A stretch of 64,000 nucleotides of DNA, taken from the NCBI GenBank assembly GCA_040954595.2, contig CM082580.2, positions 12,958,001-13,022,000 of the forward strand, given 5' to 3'. The notes beneath the pieces are model-generated. The model made no database searches. It saw nothing but the letters and a program-made list of their open reading frames with translations, and was not told the origin of the DNA. The translations under genes and the position numbers were made by a program. Positions 50,801 to 61,126 of the stretch are shown here, in pieces. This DNA comes from Balanoglossus misakiensis (taxonomy: Eukaryota > Hemichordata). Within the stretch, counting starts at the first letter, position 1. Every line of letters starts with the position of its first letter.

Positions 50801-53800
50801 ACATCTGGGAATGTCCCTACAGAGATGGCAAGGGTGAGTGAGTGACACACACAGCTAAAGGGCCTCATCGACTTGTAAATAGGGAGAGTCCTATGCATAC
50901 ATGTAGATCATGATGTACCTACAGAGTAGATAAATCCTCTCAAATCAGGCAAGTGAAATATACCTCAACCAAACTATACATAATTGGTATTGTAACATCT
51001 TTGTTGTATGGATGACCTGAAGGAAGATGTCAGCATGTGACCTAAGGTCAGAGGTCACATACTCTTGGGGCTCCAGTCTGACCTGTAGGTGAATGATACT
51101 GCAAATATCAAATCAACTCACACAAGCACAGTTATTTCAAATTTCTGTACCAAAACTGTCCATGCTTATATTTCTACTGGTTCCATTAAATGTCAACCAA
51201 TATTGATGCACACATGGAATTTAATAAAGAAATTGTTGCTTTGCCTGATAGAAGTCTGAAAACTGTATTTGTGCTATTAAAGACATTTGACATTTTAGAG
51301 ATGCCTTGTTTCAGTATTCATTAAATCAGAACTGAAGTCAGCCAGGCATCTCGTAAATATACAACTCACAAAATCCCTCAGGAAGCTGTCTTGACTGTAC
51401 GCTTGTAGCTGCATTAAGTATTTGCTGATCTTGGAGATCACTTATGTGAATAGAATTTATTTTGTTGGGGACTTTTAAGGAATTTCTTTTCTTCAAAACC
51501 AAATATAGTAACCTGAGTCTCTACTTTGATACATCCGCATAAGACGATCGTTGCCCAACAGTTATAACAATAATTGGCAGTATCCATTAGACAAAGTAAA
51601 ATTATTCCACCATTACTGTCCTGACACTTAATCAAGTGACATTCTCCTTAAATCAGTGAGAGGCCACAAGAAATTTGGAAACTATGCAAAGCAAATAATG
51701 TACAGTAATGTTTCCGTCCATTTGTGATGTGTTTTTTATTACATATATTTATGTAAGTAAAAATCATTGACATGGTTCTGGTCAATGCAAGAAATAAATA
51801 TAGATTTAATGTTGCAATTTATTGACATTCAATTATACCATGGTGTTATTTATATCTGTGTCACACTACTCTACATCATACTAACGGCCCTGCTGGGTAT
51901 TCTCATTACCCTACATGATCTGTAGGTCAGCTGGTCACCATAACTAACATATCTTATATGATACACCATTACCACAAATAGTGTCTGAATATAATGACAT
52001 TGAGCCTTGTATGTGCCTGGTAGTGAAATTTTTCCATAGGCAATTGATACAAAACCATGCTGTTATTTTTCCCCATATCTACCTGGCGTCAGAACTGAAT
52101 CATTCTTACATAACAAAAATGTATATTCCAATAGGATTCATTTTCCCACGCCTCAGATCTTGTATGCCGGGCTTGGAATGTGTTTATTTTTTTCTCGGGA
52201 CAAGTGAGAGGTGAAAAGATCATGATATCAGTTTGTCACAATAAGCGAGTTAAGTATGTGCTCAGGCAGACGACTGTTGCACTACTGAGGTTCAAAATGA
52301 TATGGGTCCATCCTTACCCAACACCACTGCAGTGTTAGTGATGTTTGATGAATATACACACATCTCTTCCATTGAAAAACTCTATTGTAAATTCCTTTTT
52401 CTTTCATCGTTATGTTCAATCAGTTGTTCCTGAGGTCCCAGCATGCATTTTAGAAGGTGAAATGACTACCATAGAAATCAACAGAACTCAGGAAGATCTT
52501 GGAATCAGTCTAGTCGGAGGAAACGATACACCATTGGTATGTCTGACTTTTGATAACTGAGATACAATAAGTCATCTGGAAGTGCAACATTGTGTTGGTG
52601 GTGTTATTGCATTTTTATTGAAAACATTTTTATCGCTGTCTAGCCAAAATAGAATACATGTATCCTTTTTGTGCTGACAAAACGTGATGCTCAGGATTTT
52701 TTTGTATTTGCTAGTCACGGCAAGTTTTTTCCCATAAAAACAAAATACAGTCCACAAAACCATTTGAAATATACATGTATCATGTCATTACTTTGTAATC
52801 AAGTTTTCCAGAATCCTCCCATCAGGATATGTTTGTTGTGGAGAAAATCTCTCAAAGATGAGAACTGTGTAGGCAGAGGCCTAGAGGGTCTTTACAGTGT
52901 AAGCAGATTTATTGCCAAGGATTGGCAGATTGAAAGAGAAGTGAATACAAAGTCTCCGTAATTACTTTGACATTTAGGTCTGATATGTACATGTGTACCG
53001 AAAAGCCAGCAAGCACATCCACACAAGCAGAAAGTAAGAATTTAAATCATCATCTTGATGTGGGCGAGGCTGGCATCAGACATTGACTGGGTGAATCTTT
53101 TTTGCATTGCTTTCTCCTGTGTGCACAGGTGGCTGTTGTTGTACAGGAAATCTTCCCAGAGGGGTTGATAGCACAAGATGGAAGGATCAACACAGGGGAT
53201 CAGATATTAGAGGTAAGGGCAACATTTGTGGGGATTTGTAACAGTAGCTTTGAGACTCAGCTGACAGGATAAAAATTTTATGAAGTATTAAAAATGAACA
53301 CATGTGCGTTTTGTTCTGATTGGGCCTTGACTCTAGTTTCATAGTCTGTTGTGTTGTGTTGTCTTGTACATGGAGTTTGAAATATTGAAATGGGTTTACA
53401 TTACTGCAGATGTCGAGCTCATAAAGTGTGTGTCTCCAGAAATCACCCTGAACCAAAAGTCCGTAGTAAAAGCTGGCAGACTAATAAAGAGTTTAAAGAG
53501 TGTATTTTTAGTTTGACATAAATTTAAACCGAGCCAAAAATAATTGTCAGAGAAGACATACCAATTTACCACAGCTGCAGGACTGTAAACAAGCCTCGAT
53601 GTTATGACTATCATAATGCCATATTTGTTCCGGTGGCCTATAACCTACTATGTTCATGTTTGCTTACAATGGCTGTCCACTCAGAACTTGTGCTTGATTT
53701 ACAATGAAAATGACATCCCTTGCATGTTTTATGTGCTCATGTTCACTCTTAAAAATGATTGACTGATATGAATTATGATAGGTCTTTGTTTCTATTAAAA

Positions 53801-56263
53801 TCATCGTCCCCTCCCCCTTTCCAACAGATCAATGGTGAAGATTTACGTGATGTGTCACATGCCCAGGCGAGGGCAGCATTCAGTCGACTGTCGTCAGTCG
53901 TCAGATTAACAGTACTCAGGGAAAAAGTGGAAGATAGAGGGTTCCCTCCGGAAAGAGAAGGTAGAGAAATTTGAAATCTGATCTAACTGGATATCACAAT
54001 CAGATTTTACATTGACTTGCATATTTTTCTCTGAAAATGAATTTTTTTTCATACCTGATATTATATCTATTATAGTCCTAGTTTGAATGCATGATTTTGC
54101 ATAAACAGTATCACTTGTACTCACATCATTGTCTTTCATTTATGCCGAACAGAATTATTAAAAATATCCCTGACAAGAGTTCCTGGTGTTCAACTGGGCA
54201 TCAAGATAGTTGGCAAAAAGTAAGATATTTTACATAATAAGTTTCACGAGAAAACCTGATAATTTCTAACAATTCTACTTCGGACAATAATAAACAAAAT
54301 TCACCATATTTGTTTTACCTTAATTTTCAGAACTGAACCTGGTGTTTACATTCTTGACCTGGTGAGTGACAGATTCTTTTCTTGTCCAGATACATGTAGT
54401 TGTACAAGCAAATGAATTCTAAGATGGTTTAATTAATCTCAGGGAGTGCAGTACTGTATGAAGGGAACTGAAAACTATGTTCAATATAGCCAGGTTTCCT
54501 TGTTAGACATGGTCCAGTTTAGAGAGGTCTCACTGTGTGTTTTCAGATTGAAGATGGTACAGCATACAGAGATGGCCGGTTATGTCCTGATGACAAGATA
54601 TTGGAAATCAATAATCAAGACGTCCGAGACAGTACACCAGAAATGGCAGCTCAAGCGATCAAGGTAATTAAAAGTGAACAGATTTTGAAGGTGGTCATTG
54701 TATCTGACAATTGCAGCACTGTCTATCATCACAAAGATAACTTATTTACCTCAGTGTTGGCTAATATGCTTTATGGTCAGTCGGTAAACTTTTGATTCTT
54801 TCAGATGAGTGGAGAGAAGGTCAAGTTCTTATTGTCCAGAACCATACGACCATCAACACCAGATCTCATCAAGTCAATGGCTCAAGAGTTCTCTACATTT
54901 GGAATTGCCAACACCAAAGGAGGACCTCCACTTCGACCCATAGAGAGAACTGTAACAGTTCACAAGGTAGAAATCTTGAGTTGAAAGAGAGATTATATTT
55001 GTGTGTGTTTGTGTGATTGTTCTGTGGTATTTCGTCTCTTACATGTACAAAAATAAGAGAAAGATGAAAGCAGTACCATGGGGATGGACAGTGGTTTTTA
55101 TGTGTGACAGAGGTACGATTGACCCTGCTAGAACACATATTCTGTTGTATACTTGCAGAGTTCAAACGAATCATTGGGTATCAGTGTGTCTGGCGGATTA
55201 AGGAGTGGCCGAGGTGATATACCTGTTTATGTCAGTGACATTCAAGCGAGTGGTGTACTTGGTAGAGATGGTCAGCTGAAGGTGAGTCTTGACATCATAG
55301 TCCTCTCTATCTAGGTTTCTGAGATGAGACTGCATGCAGCCAAGTCCAGGGTACTTGTGTTTGATGGCTTGGATGATTGGTGTTGATTGATTAGGAATAA
55401 GGAGATGCTTCCTGGTCCTGATAAGAATAACGCAATCTCTGTGTTCTGCTGTTGGTTTCAGAGAGGTGATGTCCTGTTAAGCATTAATGGCACCAGTCTT
55501 GTCAAGTTAACTCATGCAGAGGCGGTGGCCGTACTCAAAGCATCAGCTGGTGCAAGGACCATCACATTAGAAGTACTAGAGGCCCAGGGCCATGAATTGA
55601 TAGAACACTTCCCAAATTTCACTCCATCCTGGATTACCTGGCTGACGATGCCACCGTATGTACCTTGTTTGTTTATTTATTTGTTTGTTTGTTTGTTTGT
55701 TTTACTGCACTTTGAAATTGTGTGATGTGCTTGGCTGTTCTTCTTTACAGATTCTGTCATGTGCCATTTGACATTACATTGGAGAAGGGGTCATCCAGCA
55801 GTCTGGGTTTCAGTATTGTAGGCGGGGCTGACTATTGCCATGGCGACCCAGCCATCTTTGTGAAATCTGTGGTACCAAACGGACCTGCCGCCAACGATGG
55901 CAGACTTCGGTAAGCTTCTCATTGTTTTGTCGCTGGAACATAATTGTGCAAGTTTCGTAATCTGTCTTACCTCTACAAAACCTTGGTTGTGGCTAGGAAC
56001 ACTTTCAACACCATAGATCGGCCTGACTCCATTGTTGTCAGTGGTAATGTTTGACCTGTGAATAAGGGAACATGCAATGGTTAGTAAAATTTGTTCTGAG
56101 TGTTATTACCTATTGGCCATTCTACAGGTGTGGAGATCAGATTTTGGCCGTGAATGGTCAAGCCCTGCAGGACATGACCCATGCAGTGACAGTGGCGTTG
56201 CTGAAGAGAACTCAAGGAAGGGTCTCTCTGAGTGTGGTCCATTGGCCTGGAAGTGTTCACTGA
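47841..56263 (+). CDS. LNX: LNX-type RING and PDZ E3 ubiquitin ligase
   Basis: Thirteen exons: 47841-48124, 50628-50833, 52424-52536, 53129-53212, 53828-53960, 54153-54219, 54331-54361, 54547-54663, 54805-54966, 55159-55281, 55462-55655, 55751-55909, 56128-56263. Phases match throughout, 1,809 nt = 602 aa. The RING is the C3HC3D type seen in LNX (C40xxC43, C55xH57, C60xxC63, C74-P-I-D77), followed by a TRAF-type zinc-finger segment (CPNTDYC...CVNAAIGC). Four PDZ domains begin at [41 protein letters not shown] with SLGISVSGG, and [18 protein letters not shown]. The C-terminus VVHWPGSVH resembles vertebrate LNX. LNX ubiquitinates Numb and binds junction and receptor partners through its PDZs. 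The protein is shorter than LNX1/LNX2 because the linker between zinc finger and PDZ1 is short, and no NPxY Numb-binding motif is found. The start at 47841 was chosen because the upstream frame opens without ATG. Confidence 0.93.
50834..52423 (+). other. LNX intron between zinc finger and PDZ1
   Basis: A 1.6-kb intron at the position where vertebrate LNX has NPxY-linker coding sequence. Scanning found no phase 1-1 exon with NPxY. Confidence 0.5.
55665..55703. repeat. (GTTT)n microsatellite in LNX intron
   Basis: About nine GTTT/ATTT units immediately after an exon donor. Confidence 0.9.
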
Positions 56264-57000
56264 TTAGGCGAGGCTGTATGACCATGGTGTTTATGCTGAG
56301 CAGTGCCCACACAACTAGAAGACTTGGGTGTGAGCGAGAGAGTGAGAGAGCACGAGTGAGTGAGCAAGCAAACCTTGTAGATAGCAGTCATTTCAATATC
56401 TGTTTATTATAAGTAGATGAAATTTACGACAAAGATCTTCAACATGTGTATTTCCCAGCTTTTCACCAACCAGTACATCAGCTAAGAAATTTACACCGAT
56501 GACGAATCCACAATACCAGGGCAGATGACAGTAACTGTTGATACACATAGATTGAAACAATTTTTTTTATGCTACAACTTTCCTGTGTGTGAATTTATGT
56601 GCATGCCTAATGTTTCCTGAATCTTGTAATGATCTTTTTTCTACCTGTCAGTCGGAGTATCTGTATTTACTATTTAAATCATGTCAGAGGTTAGTACATG
56701 TATAGGGAGGGTAGACTGTGTTGTTCTGCCTGCATGTACATGTATATGCTGTATCAATACCCCCAGACATGTACCACTTGGCTATTCCACCACCTGGTTA
56801 CAGTTGGTGTTAGAGATATTGTCTATTACAATGTATCATGATAACTGTGTTGGTAAGATAACAAAAAATTTGATGTCAGCGATTGTAACCGAGTATGTGT
56901 AAACTTCTTGGCAGGTGCTAAACTGACTTCGTTCTTTTGGACAGCAGGGATTTCTGGAGATGCACAATAAATATATGACTGAATGAGAAATAAACTTTAT
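56264..57000 (+). other. LNX 3' UTR
   Basis: Sequence after the LNX stop contains AATAAA at 56966-56971 and 56989-56994, both plausible poly(A) signals. Confidence 0.55.
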
Positions 57001-57882
57001 ATTTGCTAATTTAATCATGTTTCAAAGAATTTCAAGCCAGAGAACTGTGTAGGGGTTGTCTACTTAGAAGCAAGCCTAAAAAGAGCAGAAATTTACAACA
57101 TAGACTGATATTTGATCCAAGGTGTGGATGGGTTTTGTCTGCATTAAAGTTTGCAACTGTGATTTGTGCCTTGGCCTTCGATTTTTGGAGGTTTTTGAGA
57201 TTTGGTTAATGACAGTGTTAGGAGTCATCAAATCGAAAATGTACATGTAGAAGTTACTGAAGAAATAAAGTGAATAATTGACCTCAAAACTACAGTGTAC
57301 GGGTCACTACTAAACCTGATTGATCTTGTGACGTAGGTGTGTGTGTATGTATGTATGTGTATGCATAGAAACATAAATTAGACACATAAATGTCTTAAAC
57401 TTACCGTGTATTTCTACACGTGTACAAATTCCTCCATTCTCAATATGATTCATTACACCCGAAAGTTTTGCCTCCAAATCTCTCTAGAGGGCGTGCTGCC
57501 TCAACCCTGACCGCACTCTGGTACTGGTTTTCATGCAAGTGATCTCTATATTTAAATAAAGGAAGTCTTCCCATAGATCAGTAAAAAGAGGTTCATTAAA
57601 ATGTTACACTGCTAAACGATGGTGGGTGGTAAGTCTATCATACCTTCGGGAAGGGCTCGTTTTTCGTGGAGTGGGGGGGGGGGGGGTTAAGAAAACACTG
57701 AATGTTAAAGTACAAATGCATTTATTGTACAATGTACGTTACCATTTGGTTACTGAGATAACGAGACCACTTTCCCTTTCAACTGTAATTTGAACGCTCT
57801 CCAAGCTCAAGTCAAATTAGTTCTTTCTCGGCCCCGAAGAAGCCTTGTTTTCTTTAAGAATTAGTTCAAATTTCCATACAAA
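57001..57882. other. Intergenic/3' UTR between LNX and the minus-strand TIR gene
   Basis: Convergent 3' ends. A minus-strand AATAAA (TTTATT on +, 57721-57726) lies 157 nt beyond the TIR-gene stop. A 14-base poly-G run is at 57673-57686. No ORF of interest. Confidence 0.55.
57673..57686. repeat. Poly-G tract
   Basis: Fourteen consecutive G residues in the 3' flank of the minus-strand TIR gene. Confidence 0.9.
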
Positions 57883-59940
57883 TTAGTTTTGCTTCAAAGT
57901 TTCGACTAATCTATTCCAATCGTTAATTTTTATTTGACCCTGGTGACAGACTAGGTATGTCAAATCAGCGATTTCTTGTGGTGGCTTACACTTCTTTAAC
58001 ATGATGGGTACAATGCTATGCCTCTTGACAGACTGCATGAGCGCTTGTCGAACTTCGTACTGACACCACGCACTTCTGACGGAGTGTGGTGTCATAACAA
58101 ACACAACTTTGTAACTCTGTTCTATTCGTTGACAAATATTCGTCGTTATCGGTTTACCGAGTGCGAAATCCCTGTCGTGGAGGCATCCTTTCAATCCCTG
58201 CCTCTCCAACAAGTTAAAGAAAGGCGCCACCCAATCGCGGTCTTTGTTGGAGTGACACATGAAGAAGTCGAATGGGTACTTCTTCGCTTGGCGGTCTTTT
58301 GGCGACATGAGGAACGTAGGTTTCCCCCCACGAGCATATTGTGCCCCGCTCTCTACTCGGGATCCAGTCCGGGCAATGCTTCGGATAGAAGAGAGTGGGC
58401 GTGGTACGTCTGACGCAGCTGCTTGCATAGACATGGCCGGTTGAAGAGAAGTTGGCGGCGACGATTGGCCATATTCTGAGTCGGTCACAGGCAAGTTATT
58501 CGCGTTCGATTCCATCCCTTTCTTCAAGATGTTCACAAATCCTGGTCTGTCTTCGATAACGAAAGCTTCGCTGTCTTGTTCTTCTTCTTCATCTTCGTCC
58601 TCCTCGTCCCAGGATTCGTCGATCCAGACCATACATTCCTTTCTCCACTGTTCTCGCTTCTCCCTGGCTTTCGTGTATAAATTCCTGGCGCCATCCGATT
58701 CCTTGACGGCTTCCAGGCACTTCGCCCACCGCTCGTAGGTGACGGCAGGGTCGAAGAAATCAAACAACATCAGCTCGCACCTGACGGCGAGTCCGAACTG
58801 CTCCAGTGCATCCTCGTATCTGCCGAGGAGGTAGTAAACATGACCAAGATCAGAATGGTCAGCGTGGGTGTTTTCAAACGTAAACGCCTCCTTGAAGTCA
58901 GATATCGCCTTTTCTAGGAAATCATTTTTATCGTGGTTACACTGCAGAGTCGCATCACAGTACATAGACACGTACATGTTCGCTCTCCAACGATACGTAA
59001 ACCAAGACCGGAGCTTATCGTTTGCCTGTGTTAACATAGTTTCGGCTCGTTCATATTCTTTCATTTTGGCGTACTCGGAACCCACGCGACGTACCACAGC
59101 GTAGTGGTCCGATATTTCCATAGCTCTTTCGAAGCAGTCATCGGCGGTAAAATATCTTTCTTCAATCCCCTGTGGAAGAACACCAACCAGTGATCGAGTA
59201 CATCGCTTATGGTTGACAAGAATACCAATGAAGACCCAACTTAACGCACGTGTACGCTCCATTGTAATTTCACTTCGCGTAACTTCATAGAAGCACGTAA
59301 CAGCCTCAGCAAAACTCTCCGCCAGTCTTTCTTCAGTGGTTTCAAAATTGACCAAGTATGAATCTTTTATGTACAAAGCAAGTCCATAATCAAAAAGCCA
59401 ATCGCCCCTTTCTTGTGTGTCGGAAGACCACGCAAATTCAGCGGCTCTCCTCGTATACCTGATATGCCTGAATGCCCTTTTGTCATCGTGAGCAGTGAAC
59501 CATTTAACTGACCTTCCTCGATCTGCGTAAGCTCTTGCTACAACAAGGGCATTGATATCTTTCGTTTCACAATTCAGAATAGCATTCAATTTCTTCGAGT
59601 ACTCATCAAGCAAGTTGCGCCTTCCCAGGTCTCTGTAGACGACACACAGGTTACCCATCGCGTTGACGTTGCTGGGGTCATTGTCAAGAACTTCTTTGAA
59701 TTTCTTAATCGCAACCTGTGTTTCTTCAAGATTATACGCAATGTAGCCGTGTAAATTAACCAAGTAACAAAAGTCGGTTGGACATTTGCCATAATCACAC
59801 TCTTCGGCCATTTCCACAACTTGAGACAGCCATTTCTTTCTCTGTTCCAATTTTTTCGTTTTGCATTCCCGAAATTCTGGCCACGTGAGGTGACAGCCCA
59901 GACCGAAAGTTGGATCCGGATCACGGTCACTCCCAGCCAT
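57883..59940 (-). CDS. IFIT-like TPR protein with C-terminal TIR domain (gene A)
   Basis: Single-exon frame of 685 aa with good start context (GACCATGG). Residues 14-20 are LGCHLTW and are followed by KKLEQRKKWLSQV, matching the N-terminal CHFTW...LE signature of vertebrate interferon-induced IFIT proteins. Residues about 50-425 are helical TPR-like repeats, the clearest being HADHSDLGHVYYLLGRYEDA (359-378), with FDYGLALY and RALSWVFIGILVN segments. Residues 441-458 are an acidic run (DESWDEEDEDEEEEQDSE), then a low-complexity Ser/Pro linker. The TIR domain is 555-680: box 1 YPFDFFMCHSNKDRDW, box 2 HDRDFALG (590-595), and W625-C-x-x-E629. It is probably a cytosolic immune adaptor or TIR enzyme, as there is no signal peptide or membrane segment. 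Its paralogue at 61127-63103 is divergently transcribed. The function is inferred from domains only. Confidence 0.88.
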   Translation of the reverse strand: MAGSDRDPDPTFGLGCHLTWPEFRECKTKKLEQRKKWLSQVVEMAEECDYGKCPTDFCYLVNLHGYIAYNLEETQVAIKKFKEVLDNDPSNVNAMGNLCVVYRDLGRRNLLDEYSKKLNAILNCETKDINALVVARAYADRGRSVKWFTAHDDKRAFRHIRYTRRAAEFAWSSDTQERGDWLFDYGLALYIKDSYLVNFETTEERLAESFAEAVTCFYEVTRSEITMERTRALSWVFIGILVNHKRCTRSLVGVLPQGIEERYFTADDCFERAMEISDHYAVVRRVGSEYAKMKEYERAETMLTQANDKLRSWFTYRWRANMYVSMYCDATLQCNHDKNDFLEKAISDFKEAFTFENTHADHSDLGHVYYLLGRYEDALEQFGLAVRCELMLFDFFDPAVTYERWAKCLEAVKESDGARNLYTKAREKREQWRKECMVWIDESWDEEDEDEEEEQDSEAFVIEDRPGFVNILKKGMESNANNLPVTDSEYGQSSPPTSLQPAMSMQAAASDVPRPLSSIRSIARTGSRVESGAQYARGGKPTFLMSPKDRQAKKYPFDFFMCHSNKDRDWVAPFFNLLERQGLKGCLHDRDFALGKPITTNICQRIEQSYKVVFVMTPHSVRSAWCQYEVRQALMQSVKRHSIVPIMLKKCKPPQEIADLTYLVCHQGQIKINDWNRLVETLKQN

Positions 59941-61126
59941 GGTCGGCCGGCTACCTTGAAATATAGCCTGGTTTACCTACTTTCGATTTGCCTCCAGCAC
60001 CTTGATTTCTGGACGACGTACTGCTAAGGCCCAGGCCTTGTTCCGTATCCCATTAGCTGTACTGATAATGGATCGTCGCCATGTTTCATATTATCACCAG
60101 TCATGAATGTTAATATCTTACTTGATGCCGAAGGAGGAGCAATCATTACTTTTAACTGTTGAGCCTAAGTCTGTGAACTGAGTGAATATGGCTTTCACGG
60201 AGAACTTCAACGCCCGTCTTGTCGTATTTCTGATGAAAGTGATTACCCGGCGTACACCAGCTTTAAATTCACGTGACGTGTACGGAATAAGCGTTGATTT
60301 ACAACGTCATTGTGTCTCAGTTTATAATGATAAATCGACTATCATGTAAACGCGTATCACAGACATGACTGAAGACATTCCAGCCTCACCATCGAGATAA
60401 GAGTCAAAGGTTGTGCTTCCTGGCAAGATGATTTGAATAGCAGTCTCACACAGGCCCTATTGAGCAATAGACAATACACCATTTGGTTTATTACTTGGGT
60501 CGGAGAAACTATGACCCTCCCCTATCACTCTTCTGCTACATATGCTGATTATGACACCCCGACCCCCACCCCTGAAAATAATGGCTCTGGGTAGCTTTTC
60601 TGGACCACTTCTAGATCTAGACAGTCCTGTAGTACCTTGTAAAGGGTACTGATCGGAATATTCCTTTTCCATGATTACTTTCTACACTGGCTGTTGTTTG
60701 GGGCCGACGCTCAACAGCAAAGTGGGGCTATGTCGGGAAATCCCCATTCAGCTCAATGCATGACGGTAACATACACATATCACATGACCTTTACTGAGCC
60801 AGAGTGACATCACTTTATAAGAATAGTCTGAATATATCAGTGTATACAACACATTGCGCACAAAATACGTATCGATTATATTAGCACACTGTTTCTACTG
60901 AATCAGGGAATGTTGCTTTTGACGAGCTCCGATACTTTTAACATCAAGGAAGGAGTCTTTTACTGTGATCTATGTTGAGGCCATGGTTGAGGCATACTGA
61001 TCTCGGTGGATCCATGCAGGCACAGGGTGTTTGCAGCATACTATGCAAGTCTAGGGGCTGGTGTGAACAGTCCAGTCATGTTGTGTGCGACGTCATGGAT
61101 GTGCACAGTTTTGACACCGAGAGAAA
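59941..61126. promoter_or_regulatory. Shared divergent promoter of the two IFIT-TIR genes
   Basis: 1,186 bp separate the two start codons. A perfect kappa-B-type site GGGAAATCCC is at 60735-60744. A TATA-like TTTATAA (60814-60820) faces gene B, with room for a roughly 280-nt leader. A weaker TTTATAAT is at 60321-60328. No ISRE (GAAANNGAAA) was recognised. An upstream intron in the leader of either gene cannot be excluded. Confidence 0.5.
60735..60744. promoter_or_regulatory. NF-kappaB/Rel-type site
   Basis: GGGAAATCCC fits the consensus GGGRNNYYCC exactly. It lies 795 bp above gene A's ATG and 383 bp above gene B's ATG. Function is inferred from consensus match and from the immune-type genes on both sides. 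Confidence 0.5.
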
